From HGM04593 sp045646845 (GTDB lineage: Bacteria > Bacteroidota > Bacteroidia > Bacteroidales > Bacteroidaceae), in the NCBI GenBank assembly GCA_045646845.1, contig JAZRLO010000007.1:62001-126000 (forward strand): a DNA stretch of 64,000 nt. The letters run 5' to 3'. The position numbers and the translations under genes were made by a program. Position 1 is the first letter of the stretch, and every line of letters begins with the position of its first letter. The notes under the pieces were generated by a model. That model saw only the letters and a program-made list of their open reading frames with translations. It made no database searches and was not told the origin of the DNA. This document shows, in pieces, positions 17,070 through 27,080 of this stretch.

Positions 17070-18326
17070 ATGCTATACTACCTTTTCGACCTGTTGCAGG
17101 ATACAGATTTTCCGGGAGCAAGACTCTTTACGTACGTATCGTTCAGAGCACTCCTCGCCATAGTCATTTCGCTGATAATTTCGACATGGGTCGGAAGCAG
17201 CCTCATCAACTACTTCAAAAAGAAGCAGATAACGGAGACTCTGCGCGATTTCGACAAGAACAACCTTAAGGCCGGTGTACCCACCATGGGAGGTATCATC
17301 ATAATAATAGCCATCCTGATACCATGTATTCTCCTTGGAAGGCTCGACAATGTATATATGATACTTCTGCTGATTACAACCGTATGGCTGGGAATCCTTG
17401 GATTTGCCGATGACTATATAAAGACATTCAAGAAGAACAAGGACGGCATACCCGGCAAGGTGAAGATTCTTGCACAGGTGGGACTTGGACTGGTCATAGG
17501 ACTCACTCTCTACCTGAGCCCACAGGCCGTGATGCGCGAGAATGTCACGGTTTCCAAAGGTGAAGTCGAGGAGATCCACCACGTAGCCAAGGCCGAAAAG
17601 GTGAACAAAACCACAATCCCGTTCATAAAGAACCACAACCTTGACTACAGTGAAGTGATGTCGTTCTGCGGCGAATACAAGGAAGAGGCCGGTTGGGTAC
17701 TGTTCGTCATTGTTACTATACTCGTAGTAACCGCAGTTTCAAACGGAGCGAACCTGAATGACGGCATGGACGGTATGCTTGCCGGAAATGCGGCCATAAT
17801 AGGCGTGGCACTGGCAGTACTGGCTTATGTATCGAGCCACATCGGGTGGGCCGAATACTTCGATATAATGTTCTTGCCAGGAGGAGAGGAGGTCGTGATA
17901 TTCACCTTCGCATTCATCGGTGCGCTGATAGGTTTCCTGTGGTACAACTCCTTCCCGGCACAAGTATTCATGGGAGATACGGGCAGCCTGACAATCGGAG
18001 GAATAATAGGTGTGCTTGCAATACTAATACACAAGGAGATACTGCTCGTCCTTCTCTGCGGTATATTCGTTGCGGAAAACCTATCCGTAATAATGCAGGT
18101 CGCTTACTTCAAGAAAGGCAAGAAGAAGGGTATAAAGCAGAGGATATTCCGCCGCACGCCGTTGCACCATCACTACAATTTGGGAGAAGACAAACTCGAC
18201 CCCGAATGCAAATATCTGCTTAAAGGACCGAGAAGACCGTACCACGAGGCAAAAGTCACTCTGCGTTTCTGGATTGTTACCATAATAATGGCAGCCATAA
18301 CACTCATGACACTCAAGATAAGATAA
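17070..18326 (+). CDS. mraY: phospho-MurNAc-pentapeptide translocase MraY
   Basis: 418 residues, about 10 membrane segments. MraY transfers phospho-MurNAc-pentapeptide from UDP to undecaprenyl phosphate, making lipid I at the inner membrane. Family motifs are TPTMGG-like GVPTMGGI, the metal-binding FADDYIK, NLNDGMDGM and the HHHYNL histidine triad. It is about 60 residues longer than the E. coli enzyme (360). The extra residues form an extracytoplasmic loop at about 150-205, rich in charged residues, typical of Bacteroidota MraY. The ATG of murD follows the stop directly. Confidence 0.95.
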   Translation: MLYYLFDLLQDTDFPGARLFTYVSFRALLAIVISLIISTWVGSSLINYFKKKQITETLRDFDKNNLKAGVPTMGGIIIIIAILIPCILLGRLDNVYMILLLITTVWLGILGFADDYIKTFKKNKDGIPGKVKILAQVGLGLVIGLTLYLSPQAVMRENVTVSKGEVEEIHHVAKAEKVNKTTIPFIKNHNLDYSEVMSFCGEYKEEAGWVLFVIVTILVVTAVSNGANLNDGMDGMLAGNAAIIGVALAVLAYVSSHIGWAEYFDIMFLPGGEEVVIFTFAFIGALIGFLWYNSFPAQVFMGDTGSLTIGGIIGVLAILIHKEILLVLLCGIFVAENLSVIMQVAYFKKGKKKGIKQRIFRRTPLHHHYNLGEDKLDPECKYLLKGPRRPYHEAKVTLRFWIVTIIMAAITLMTLKIR

Positions 18327-19658
18327 ATGGAAAAGAGGATAGTTATATTGGGAGCCGGCGAGAGCGGCTGCGGAGCAGCTGTACTTGCCAAGAAACTGGG
18401 TTTCGATGTATTCGTGTCGGACTTCGGAGGCATTGCCGAGAAGTACAAGGAGATGCTCGACGGACGCGAGATTCCCTGGGAAGAAAAGCGACACACCGAG
18501 GAACTCATCCTCAATGCCGGAGAGGTCATAAAAAGCCCCGGCATTCCAGATGAGGCACCGATAATCGTAAAGATAAAGGATGCCGGAATTCCTATAATAT
18601 CGGAGATAGAGTTCGCCGGACGTTACACGAACGCAAAGATGATTTGCATCACGGGAAGCAACGGAAAGACGACCACCACATCGCTGATATACCATATATT
18701 CCGTGAAGCCGGACTGAATGTGGGGCTTGCCGGAAACATCGGGAACAGCCTTGCATTGCAGGTTGCCGAGGACGACAAGGAGTACTACGTGGTTGAGCTG
18801 AGCAGTTTCCAGCTCGATAACATGTATGAGTTCCGCGCCAATGTTGCAGTGCTCATGAACATAACCCCCGACCACCTCGACCGCTACGGCTACGATATGC
18901 AGAATTACGTTGACGCAAAGTTCCGCATACTGCAGAACCAGAAGCCCGACGATGCTTTCATATACTGGAACGATGACCCGATAATACGTAAAGAGCTACC
19001 CAAATATAACCACGGAAAGCTCTACCCCTTTGCCGAGGAAAAACAGGAGAATAGTGCCGCATATACACAGGAGGAGATATTGGTCTTCACAGAGCCTACA
19101 CCGTTCAACATGGAGCTCGAGGAGCTTTCACTCACCGGCAAACATAACCTGTACAACTCAATGGCTGCCGGAATATCGGCGAATGTGGCAGGAATACGTA
19201 AGGAGACCATCCGCGAAGCACTGAAGACATTTGCCGGTGTGGAACATCGTTTGGAGAAAGTTGCCAAAGTGAACGGTGTAGAATATATAAACGACTCCAA
19301 AGCTACAAACGTCAACAGTTGTTGGTACGCCTTGCAGAGTATGAAGAGCAAGACAATACTCATACTTGGAGGAAAGGACAAGGGCAACGACTACAGCGAA
19401 ATAGCAGAATTGGTAAAGGAGAAATGTTGCGGCCTCATATTCTTGGGAGCCGACAACAGCAAGCTACAGGAATTCTTCAGTGGATTCGGCTTGCCGATTG
19501 CCGATACACACTCAATGGAAGAGTGTGTCCGTCAGGCATACAGGATGGCAAAAAGCGGCGAGACAGTGCTGCTCAGTCCATGCTGTGCAAGTTTCGACCT
19601 GTTCAAGAGCTACGAGGACAGGGGAAGACAATTCAAGGAAATGGTTTGCAAACTATAA
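18327..19658 (+). CDS. murD: UDP-MurNAc-L-alanine:D-glutamate ligase MurD
   Basis: 443 residues. MurD adds D-glutamate to UDP-MurNAc-L-alanine in the cytoplasm using ATP. The N-terminal UDP-binding fold starts with IVILGAGESGCGAA. The ATP-binding loop is ITGSNGKTTT, followed by the Mur-ligase motifs NITPDHLDRYGYD, GVEHRLEKV and NDSKATNVNS. The C-terminal part has ILILGGKDKGNDY and LLSPCCASFDLF. It starts immediately after mraY and is followed 9 bp later by ftsW. Confidence 0.96.
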   Translation: MEKRIVILGAGESGCGAAVLAKKLGFDVFVSDFGGIAEKYKEMLDGREIPWEEKRHTEELILNAGEVIKSPGIPDEAPIIVKIKDAGIPIISEIEFAGRYTNAKMICITGSNGKTTTTSLIYHIFREAGLNVGLAGNIGNSLALQVAEDDKEYYVVELSSFQLDNMYEFRANVAVLMNITPDHLDRYGYDMQNYVDAKFRILQNQKPDDAFIYWNDDPIIRKELPKYNHGKLYPFAEEKQENSAAYTQEEILVFTEPTPFNMELEELSLTGKHNLYNSMAAGISANVAGIRKETIREALKTFAGVEHRLEKVAKVNGVEYINDSKATNVNSCWYALQSMKSKTILILGGKDKGNDYSEIAELVKEKCCGLIFLGADNSKLQEFFSGFGLPIADTHSMEECVRQAYRMAKSGETVLLSPCCASFDLFKSYEDRGRQFKEMVCKL

Positions 19659-19667
19659 ACAGAGCAT

Positions 19668-20924
19668 ATGGGAAGCGAGAAACTTAAAAGGATACTTTTC
19701 AAAGGAGACAAGGTCATATGGGCTGTCTTCTTCATACTATGTGCCATATCATGGGTGGAGGTATTCAGTGCGACAAGCCGCCAGACATATGAAAAAGGCA
19801 GCTACTGGCTTCCTATCATTAAACACTCGGTGTTCCTGCTTGGAGGCATATTCTCCGTATGGTTCATACACAACATGAAGGTAAGGTGGATAAAGAAACT
19901 TACGTTCATAATATATTGGATTGGACTTTTCGGTCTTGTCTGGGCACAGTTCGACGCGGACTCAAAAATTAACGACAGTGCCCGATGGATAAACATTTTC
20001 GGCATGACGTTCCAGCCTATGGAGCTTGCAAAGATGGGACTTGTGATGGTGACCGCACTCATACTGGCACAACACCAGGAGAACGAAGGTACAAAAGCCA
20101 CGGCACTTAAACCCATCCTGCTGTACGCCCTGCCGCCTATTGCCATCATATTCAAGGAGAACCTCTCAACGGCACTGCTGCTTTCGGCCACGATATTCAT
20201 GATGCTGTTCATAGCACGCATCCCGCGCAAACAACTGCTCATGATACTCGGCATAGGGTTCGGCGTATCGGTATTGTTCCTTACAGTCATTATGCTATGG
20301 CCGAAAGGCGACGGCAAGGAAGAGGGATTCAACCAGAAGGTGATAACCTGGCAGAACAGAATAAAGGACGCCGTGGGCGGACCCGAGAAAAAGACGGCTG
20401 CTGACTTCGACTCGAGTGATGACCAGATGGTATATTCGAAGATTGCCATTGCATCGAGTCATCTCATAGGAAGCGGACCTGGAAACTCGATACAGCGTGA
20501 TTATATTCCGCATGCCGATTCCGACTACATATATGCCGTGATAATAGAAGAATTGGGACTGATCGGAGGAATATTGGTGATGTTGCTCTACATGACAATA
20601 CTCTACAGGAGCGGAAGAATAGCAAGCAAGTGCGATGACCCCTACCCGGCATACCTCGTAATGGGAATAGGAATGATAATCGTCATACAGGCCATGATGC
20701 ACATGTTCGTGTCGGTGAGCACGTTCGTCACCGGACAGCCCCTTCCGCTTTTGAGCAAGGGAGGAACATCGGTCATAATCAACTGCATCTACATCGGGTT
20801 CATGCTCAGCATAAGCCGATATGCAAAAAAAGCAAGCGACAAGTCACGCAAAGAGACGGCGGAAGCGGTGACAGCCGAACCCGTTGCAACCGAAGAGAGT
20901 GGAGAAAAAGAGAACGAATTATAA
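19668..20924 (+). CDS. ftsW: septal peptidoglycan polymerase FtsW (SEDS family)
   Basis: 418 residues with about ten hydrophobic segments. FtsW polymerises lipid II into glycan strands at the septum, partnered with FtsI. SEDS features seen are NDSARWINIFGMTFQPMELA, KENLSTALLLSATI, and IIEELGLIGGILVMLLYM followed by GQPLPLLSKGGTSVI. A cytoplasmic or periplasmic loop of about 50 residues (KGDGKEEGFNQK and onward) is longer than in E. coli. The C-terminus is hydrophilic. murG starts 22 bp downstream. Confidence 0.95.
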   Translation: MGSEKLKRILFKGDKVIWAVFFILCAISWVEVFSATSRQTYEKGSYWLPIIKHSVFLLGGIFSVWFIHNMKVRWIKKLTFIIYWIGLFGLVWAQFDADSKINDSARWINIFGMTFQPMELAKMGLVMVTALILAQHQENEGTKATALKPILLYALPPIAIIFKENLSTALLLSATIFMMLFIARIPRKQLLMILGIGFGVSVLFLTVIMLWPKGDGKEEGFNQKVITWQNRIKDAVGGPEKKTAADFDSSDDQMVYSKIAIASSHLIGSGPGNSIQRDYIPHADSDYIYAVIIEELGLIGGILVMLLYMTILYRSGRIASKCDDPYPAYLVMGIGMIIVIQAMMHMFVSVSTFVTGQPLPLLSKGGTSVIINCIYIGFMLSISRYAKKASDKSRKETAEAVTAEPVATEESGEKENEL

Positions 20925-20946
20925 AAACAGCACAAACACCAATTGT

Positions 20947-22101
20947 ATGAAAAAGGAGTACAGAATCATAGTAAGCGGAGGAGGAACCGGCGGACACATA
21001 TTCCCCGCGCTCTCCATAGCAGATGCCATACGCAGGAAGCAGCCGAACGCGAAGATTCTCTTTGTCGGAGCAGACAACAGGATGGAGATGCAGAGAGTTC
21101 CCGAAGCCGGATACGAAATAGTCGGGCTTCCTATTGCAGGCTTTGACCGAAAGAACCTGCTGAAGAATTTCAAGGTGCTGTGGAAGATCTTCAAGAGCCA
21201 ACGGATGGCAAAAAAGATTATAAAGGATTTCGCACCGCATGCGGCAGTAGGAGTCGGCGGATACGCAAGCGGACCTACGCTGAAGATGGCAGCGAAGATG
21301 GATATTCCCACATTGATTCAGGAACAGAACTCGTATGCGGGAGTAACAAACAAGATTCTCTCAAAAAAGGCAAAAATGATATGTGTCGCCTATGAGGGAA
21401 TGGAACGGTTCTTTCCGCACGAGAAGATTAAACTTACAGGAAACCCCGTACGCAAGACTCTGCTTGACATGCGTTCGAACCGCACAGAAGCAAAAAAAGC
21501 CATGGGGCTCGACAACGACCGTAAATGCGTGCTCATTGTAGGCGGTAGTCTCGGCGCCAGAAGCATCAACGAGGGTGTAATGGCGAACATTGAACTTATA
21601 AGGCAGAACAGCGGCATACAGTTCATCTGGCAGACCGGAAAACTCTATTTCGAAGAGATGAAGGAGAGGGTTGCGGCAGCCGGAAAACCGGAAAATCTCA
21701 TCGTCACCGATTTTGTTTCGAACATGGCAAATGCGTTGAGCGCAGCGAACCTCGTCGTATCGCGCGCCGGAGCCGGGTCAATATCCGAATTCGCCCTGCT
21801 CGGAAAGGCCGTTATACTGGTTCCGTCACCCAATGTGAGCGAAGACCACCAGACAAAGAACGCCATGGCACTCGTGAACAAGAACGCAGCCATATACGTG
21901 GCAGACGCTAAAGTCAAGGAGGAGCTCATCACAAAGGCTATAGAAACCGTGAACGACGATGCCAAGATAGCCGAGCTGGAAGAGAACATTGAAAAGATGG
22001 GCAAGCCGAATGCTGCGGAGGAGATAGCCGGAGAGGTGCTTATGCTTGCCGACGCATACATTGAGAAACAAACAAGAAGAGAAAAGGAAAACTTGAGATA
22101 A
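20947..22101 (+). CDS. murG: lipid II synthase MurG (GlcNAc transferase)
   Basis: 384 residues from the ATG at 20947. MurG adds GlcNAc from UDP-GlcNAc to lipid I on the inner face of the membrane. The glycine-rich loop SGGGTGGHIFPALSIADA near the N-terminus and the second GGSLGARSIN plus VVSRAGAGSISEF in the C-terminal GT-B lobe are diagnostic. The frame is open further upstream to 20884, but the conserved domain begins four residues after this ATG and the longer form would overlap ftsW. Its stop codon shares an A with the murC start (TAATG). Confidence 0.96.
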   Translation: MKKEYRIIVSGGGTGGHIFPALSIADAIRRKQPNAKILFVGADNRMEMQRVPEAGYEIVGLPIAGFDRKNLLKNFKVLWKIFKSQRMAKKIIKDFAPHAAVGVGGYASGPTLKMAAKMDIPTLIQEQNSYAGVTNKILSKKAKMICVAYEGMERFFPHEKIKLTGNPVRKTLLDMRSNRTEAKKAMGLDNDRKCVLIVGGSLGARSINEGVMANIELIRQNSGIQFIWQTGKLYFEEMKERVAAAGKPENLIVTDFVSNMANALSAANLVVSRAGAGSISEFALLGKAVILVPSPNVSEDHQTKNAMALVNKNAAIYVADAKVKEELITKAIETVNDDAKIAELEENIEKMGKPNAAEEIAGEVLMLADAYIEKQTRREKENLR

Positions 22102-23483
22102 TGCAACTGAAGGATATTGAATCGGTATATTTTCTGGGTGCCGGAGGCATAGGAATGAGTGCTCTCGTGAGGTATTTCCTCAACGAGGGAAAGTTTGTGG
22201 CAGGATATGACCGCACACCGAGTGAACTTACGGAAAGGCTCGCCGAAGAGGGGGCCGTACTCCATTTCGAAGAGAACATAGACCTTGTTCCCGACAGATG
22301 CAAGGACCCGGAAACAACATTGGTGGTATATACACCGGCGATACCGGCCGACCACAAGGAGTGGGAACTATTCCGCAACGGAGAATTCACCGTAAAGAAG
22401 AGGGCCGAAGTCCTTGGCATAATCACAAAAGGCAAACGCGGAGTATGCGCAGCCGGAACACACGGCAAGACCACGACATCGACAATGACCGCACACCTGC
22501 TTCACCAGTCAAGCATTGACTGCGCGGCATTCCTTGGCGGCATTTCGAAGAACTACCGGAGCAATCTCATAACCACGGACAAGAGCGACCTGGTAGTGAT
22601 TGAGGCCGACGAATATGACCGTTCATTCCTGCATCTGGAGCCATACGTGGCGGCCATCACTTCAGCTGACCCCGACCACCTTGACATCTACGGCAACAAA
22701 GAGAACTATCTCGAGGCCTTTGCACAGTTCACAGAGAAGATACGACAGGACGGATACCTTATAATACATGAGGGGCTGGAGGTTACTCCGCGCACCAAAC
22801 AAGGAGTAAAAACATTCACATACGGCCGTGAGAGCGGTGATTTCCACGCAGAAAACATACGTATAGGTTCTGGTACGATATTTTTTGACTATGTTTCTCC
22901 GTGGCAGAGAATAGCTGATGTGGAACTAGGCGTACCCGTAAGCATAAACATTGACAACGGTGTCGCCTCAATGGCCATGGCAGAGATATGCGGTGCCAAA
23001 GCCGATGAACTGAAAGAGGCGATGAAAAGCTTCGCAGGAGCGGACAGACGTTTCGATTTCCACATAAAAGAGGAAAACCTTGTGCTCCTGAGCGACTATG
23101 CACACCACCCCGACGAGGTGAAGGCATGCGCAGAGTCGATAAGAGAATTATACCGGGACAAGAAAATCACCGTATTGTTCCAACCGCACCTGTTCAGCCG
23201 CACGGCCGACTTCTACAGGGAGTTTGCCGAAAGTCTCTCGCTGTTCGACAAGGTCATTCTGGTCGATATATACCCGGCACGTGAAAAACCGATGCCGGGC
23301 GTAACCAGCAAACTGATATATGACTGTCTTGCACCTGGAGTCGAGAAGATGATGTGCAGACGCGAAGAGGTGCTTGCCGTTGTAGAAAAAGAAAAGGATG
23401 CCATTGAGGTGCTCGTATCGTTGGGAGCGGGCGACATAGAGACGGATGTTCCTAAAATGAAGCAGATACTTGAAGAGAAATAA
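22101..23483 (+). CDS. murC: UDP-MurNAc:L-alanine ligase MurC
   Basis: 460 residues. MurC attaches the first L-alanine of the stem peptide to UDP-MurNAc with ATP. The N-terminal Rossmann motif is FLGAGGIGMSALVRYFL, the P-loop is AAGTHGKTTTSTMTAHLL, and EADEYDRSF and DYAHHPDEVKA are typical for MurC. It overlaps murG and ftsQ by one base each (TAATG), so translation is probably coupled across all three. Confidence 0.96.
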   Translation: MQLKDIESVYFLGAGGIGMSALVRYFLNEGKFVAGYDRTPSELTERLAEEGAVLHFEENIDLVPDRCKDPETTLVVYTPAIPADHKEWELFRNGEFTVKKRAEVLGIITKGKRGVCAAGTHGKTTTSTMTAHLLHQSSIDCAAFLGGISKNYRSNLITTDKSDLVVIEADEYDRSFLHLEPYVAAITSADPDHLDIYGNKENYLEAFAQFTEKIRQDGYLIIHEGLEVTPRTKQGVKTFTYGRESGDFHAENIRIGSGTIFFDYVSPWQRIADVELGVPVSINIDNGVASMAMAEICGAKADELKEAMKSFAGADRRFDFHIKEENLVLLSDYAHHPDEVKACAESIRELYRDKKITVLFQPHLFSRTADFYREFAESLSLFDKVILVDIYPAREKPMPGVTSKLIYDCLAPGVEKMMCRREEVLAVVEKEKDAIEVLVSLGAGDIETDVPKMKQILEEK

Positions 23484-24211
23484 TGTTGAAGAAGATTCTT
23501 GAATATTCAGTCCTGGTGCTTGCGGTATGCTATATCGTTGCGGCACTTTTCATCATCCCGGGCAAGGATGAAGAAGAGCTGTGCTGTGGTGTAACAGTGA
23601 AGATAAACGAGAACAGCGACATCCTCAGCAGTACCGATGTCATGTCCATGCTGAATGAGATGAAACTTGACCCGAAAGGCAAGAGACTGAAAGAGGTGAA
23701 GTGTTTCGAAATAGAACGCTACATGAACAGCATATCTCTGATAAGGAACTGCCAGACATACAAGACAAACAAAGGCGACATAGTCCTTGAGATTGACTGC
23801 CGAAGGCCTATACTTGCCGTGATAGACCGGAACGACAGACAATACTGCATAGATGCTGACGGAGCCATAATAGATGGAATTCCAAGACAACTCCACCTGC
23901 CTTTAGCGACCGGAAACATTGTTGACAGCATGGCGACATGCGAACTGAAGGAGGTCGCAAACGCCATCGGAAACGACGAGTTCTGGAAAGCGCAGACAGA
24001 GCAGGTACATTTCGACACAAAAAGGAACATCATACTTGTTCCGCGCGTGGGTGACCACATAATAGAGTTGGGTACGGCAGACAGCATAAGCACAAAGCTG
24101 AGCAGGGTCAAGAGTCTCTACATGAACGGACTCAGCACTGTAGGATGGAACAAATACATAAAGCTGAATGCAGAGTACAGCGACAGGGTAATCTGCACGA
24201 AGCGTGAATGA
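23483..24211 (+). CDS. ftsQ: cell division protein FtsQ
   Basis: 242 residues: a short cytoplasmic tail, one membrane helix (about 8-25), and a periplasmic domain. The segment at about 30-105 (VTVKINENSDILSSTDVMSML and onward) is consistent with a POTRA-like fold. FtsQ connects early and late divisome proteins. Sequence conservation with E. coli is low, so the call depends on topology and on the conserved position between murC and ftsA. The periplasmic half contains CRRPILAVIDRNDRQYCID, similar to the FtsQ beta domain of Bacteroidota. Confidence 0.9.
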   Translation: MLKKILEYSVLVLAVCYIVAALFIIPGKDEEELCCGVTVKINENSDILSSTDVMSMLNEMKLDPKGKRLKEVKCFEIERYMNSISLIRNCQTYKTNKGDIVLEIDCRRPILAVIDRNDRQYCIDADGAIIDGIPRQLHLPLATGNIVDSMATCELKEVANAIGNDEFWKAQTEQVHFDTKRNIILVPRVGDHIIELGTADSISTKLSRVKSLYMNGLSTVGWNKYIKLNAEYSDRVICTKRE

Positions 24212-24247
24212 AAGCATAATTCTGGAAAGGAATAAAACTACATATAT

Positions 24248-25684
24248 ATGGGAAATACTTATTATATAGCAGCCATTGAACTGAGTTCTTCGAAGATTTC
24301 CGGAGCTGTGAGCGTAGAGACTACCGAAGGTATGAAGATTCTCGCCACGGCAAGCACGCCGGTCGAAGGATTCATAACAAAAGGTATAGTACGCAACATA
24401 GTGGAGACCAGCAAAGCCATATCGGGCATCATCAACATGCTGGAGCATGGACTTGCAGAGAAATACGATGTAGAGATAAAGCGCGCCTACACTTCATTGG
24501 CGGGATTATCAATGAAATCGGTAGGTTCAAAGGTCACAAAGGGATACGAGGACTACACAAGAATCTCGGAAAACACAGTTGACAGCCTCGCCATTGAGAA
24601 CGACACTACCTTCCTGTGCCCCGAAGGATATGTAAGCGTAGGCACCATAAAACAAGAGTACAAGCTCGACGGAAAGATGGAGACGATGCCCATAGGCACC
24701 GCTGCCAAAATTATTGAGGGTAACTACCTCAACCTGCTATTCAAGGAGCAGTACCAGAAACAGCTCAACGACAGCTTCGCCGAAGCGAAACTGGTCATTG
24801 AAGACAGCAGTTGCGCAGCATGCATAGACGCAGATATTCTCTTAAGCGAGGATGTACGCCGCAACGGTTGTGCTCTTGTCAATATCGGTGCAGACACAAC
24901 TACCATATCCATTTATACGAAAGGCGTACTGAGAATGCTCAACATACTTCCGATAGGAAGCAGCAATATTACCAGAGACCTGTGTGCCGAACACATATCA
25001 TACAACGAGGCTGAGGAGATAAAGATTATACGCGGATACAAGCCCGGAAAGAACGAGAGCGGACTTGCGATAGAGACCGAAAAGACCGACAGTATCATAT
25101 ACGCACGAATGAGCGAGATTCTCCAGAACGTGAAGGCACGCATAGACGGTTTCGACGGACACATCCACCATATAATATTTACCGGTGGCGGATCAAAGCT
25201 GAAGAACCTCGGCCTATTGCTCGACGAGTTCCTTCCAAACTTCAAGAATGAGATTATATCGGAGCCCAAGTTCAATATCATCAGCGACAGCGGCGTGAAT
25301 GTCAGCTGCATTTCCACAACACTTTACGGCCTTCTCAAACAAGGAAAGGCAAACTGTTGTGAAAAGGAGGAGTTGATAAAGGAGACCCCGAAAGCGGTAG
25401 TGCAGCAAGAGATATTCATGGACGAAGAGCTTGAAGAACAGGTTACAGAGAATGACAAGCTCGCCGATAAGGAGAGAAAAGAGGAGGAAGAGAGAATAAG
25501 GAAGGAGAAAGAAAGAGAAGAAAAGGAGAGAAAAAGAGAGGAAAAGGAGGCTGAGCGTCTGAGAAAGATCAAGGAGAAGGCAGAAAAGAAAAAGAACAAG
25601 AAACCGAACCCGGTCGTTTCGTTCTTCAAAGATTGGTTCGAAGATGCTACTGAAGAAGATGAGGGTGAAAATGAAAACAACTGA
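24248..25684 (+). CDS. ftsA: cell division protein FtsA with a long charged C-terminal segment
   Basis: 478 residues. FtsA is an actin-like ATPase that tethers FtsZ to the membrane. Seen are the phosphate-1 region AAIELSSSKISGAVS, the 1C domain at about 90-170, and phosphate-2 VNIGADTTTISIY. The adenosine motif IIFTGGGSKLKNL is also present. Residues about 404-451 are almost entirely Glu, Lys and Arg and should form a single charged helix. They lead to a C-terminal amphipathic membrane anchor, NPVVSFFKDWF (454-463), then an acidic tail. The E. coli protein (420) lacks the charged spacer. The DNA of this segment is a purine tract. ftsZ follows 20 bp downstream. Confidence 0.94.
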   Translation: MGNTYYIAAIELSSSKISGAVSVETTEGMKILATASTPVEGFITKGIVRNIVETSKAISGIINMLEHGLAEKYDVEIKRAYTSLAGLSMKSVGSKVTKGYEDYTRISENTVDSLAIENDTTFLCPEGYVSVGTIKQEYKLDGKMETMPIGTAAKIIEGNYLNLLFKEQYQKQLNDSFAEAKLVIEDSSCAACIDADILLSEDVRRNGCALVNIGADTTTISIYTKGVLRMLNILPIGSSNITRDLCAEHISYNEAEEIKIIRGYKPGKNESGLAIETEKTDSIIYARMSEILQNVKARIDGFDGHIHHIIFTGGGSKLKNLGLLLDEFLPNFKNEIISEPKFNIISDSGVNVSCISTTLYGLLKQGKANCCEKEELIKETPKAVVQQEIFMDEELEEQVTENDKLADKERKEEEERIRKEKEREEKERKREEKEAERLRKIKEKAEKKKNKKPNPVVSFFKDWFEDATEEDEGENENN

Positions 25685-25704
25685 TAACAAGTGATACAAA
25701 GAGT

Positions 25705-27078
25705 ATGGAAATGAATGAACAGACAAAGAAAAGATTGCCATTCTCGATACCTACGGACGCTCCGAGGATTATCAAGGTCGTAGGTGTAGGAGGCGGTGGC
25801 AGCAATGCAGTACACAACATGTACCGCAAGGGCATACACAACGTATCATTTGCGGTATGCAATACGGATGTGCAGGCAATGCAGAACTCTCCCATTCCAA
25901 AGAAGGTGCAGCTCGGAGTAGAGCTTACCGAAGGACTTGGAGCAGGAAACGACCCTGAATTCGCTCATAAGGCAGCAGAGGCCAGCAGCGAAGAGATAAA
26001 GGCACTCTTCAACGACGGCACCAAAATGGCATTCATCACAGCCGGAATGGGTGGCGGTACAGGTACAGGTGCAGCTCCCGTTGTTGCCAGAATAGCAAAG
26101 AGTATGGACATCCTCACCATCGGTATCGTGACCATACCGTTCAAGTTCGAGATGAGCGGCAAGATAAGACAGGCTCTGAGGGGAGTCAAGGAGATGTCGA
26201 AATATGTCGATGCCCTGCTTGTCATAAACAACCAGAGGCTGATAGACATATACCCGAAACTGGAGGTTACGGAAGGATTCAAGATGGTTGACGATGTACT
26301 TACGACAGCGACAAAGAGTATAGCCGAGATAATTACCGCCCGCGGTACCATCAACCTCGACTTCCGCGATGTCAGGAAGATTCTGAAGAACGGCGGTGTC
26401 GCCATAATGAGTTATGGAATAGAGAAAGGTGAAGGACGCGTGTCACGCGCATTCAGAAGCGCGCTACACTCGCCGTTGCTCAACGACAACAACATATACA
26501 AGTCAAAGAAGATTCTGTTCAACATCTACGAGAACCCCAACACTCCGATACGCGTAGAGGAGATGGGAGAGGTTGACAACTTCATGTCCCAGTTCCAGGA
26601 AGAGAACATCGAACTGATATGGGGTTACAGCAGAGACCACAACCTCGACGAGGGAGAAGTCAAGGTTACGGTACTTGCTACCGGATTCGGCATGAACAAT
26701 ATTCCGGGCATGGAGCCCATAGTAAAAGCCGAGGAGGAAGAGAAGATAAAGATTACGCGCGAGGAAGAGGAGAGACGGAAAAAGGAGGAACTGGAACTCA
26801 AGCAGATGGCAGACACCTACTATAAACCGACCTACAAGATACACATATATACGGATGATGAGATGTGCGATGAAGAGTTCATCGCCGCCATCGACAACTC
26901 TCCAACATACAGGCGTACCGCACAGGAGCTCGAGAAGATACTGGCAATAATGGAAAAACCCGTTGAAACTGTAACGTACCCTCAGGAACATAATGCAGTT
27001 CAGGGTGTTGTTATGGAGCAGGAGAGCCCTGCACAGCCTGAAGAAACAGAAGAATGTGAAACGGAAAACAATATTTGA
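25705..27078 (+). CDS. ftsZ: cell division GTPase FtsZ
   Basis: 457 residues. FtsZ is the tubulin homologue that forms the division ring. The nucleotide-binding GGGGSN is at 29-34 and the tubulin signature GMGGGTGTG at 114-122. The T7-loop and synergy region include NLDFRDVRKIL, and the globular core ends near 330 (VLATGFG). The remaining C-terminal linker (about 335-457) is long and charged, and I see no clear match to the E. coli FtsA-binding tail; the last residues are acidic (EETEECETENNI). It begins 20 bp after ftsA and overlaps nothing. Confidence 0.97.
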   Translation: MEMNEQTKKRLPFSIPTDAPRIIKVVGVGGGGSNAVHNMYRKGIHNVSFAVCNTDVQAMQNSPIPKKVQLGVELTEGLGAGNDPEFAHKAAEASSEEIKALFNDGTKMAFITAGMGGGTGTGAAPVVARIAKSMDILTIGIVTIPFKFEMSGKIRQALRGVKEMSKYVDALLVINNQRLIDIYPKLEVTEGFKMVDDVLTTATKSIAEIITARGTINLDFRDVRKILKNGGVAIMSYGIEKGEGRVSRAFRSALHSPLLNDNNIYKSKKILFNIYENPNTPIRVEEMGEVDNFMSQFQEENIELIWGYSRDHNLDEGEVKVTVLATGFGMNNIPGMEPIVKAEEEEKIKITREEEERRKKEELELKQMADTYYKPTYKIHIYTDDEMCDEEFIAAIDNSPTYRRTAQELEKILAIMEKPVETVTYPQEHNAVQGVVMEQESPAQPEETEECETENNI

Positions 27079-27080
27079 TT

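Noticed and set aside
20884..20946. Longer starts for murG, gyrB (28992), dnaN (46672), engB (51353) and M28 (11452).
   Set aside because: The extra residues match no family and in several cases run over a -7 box or a neighbouring gene.
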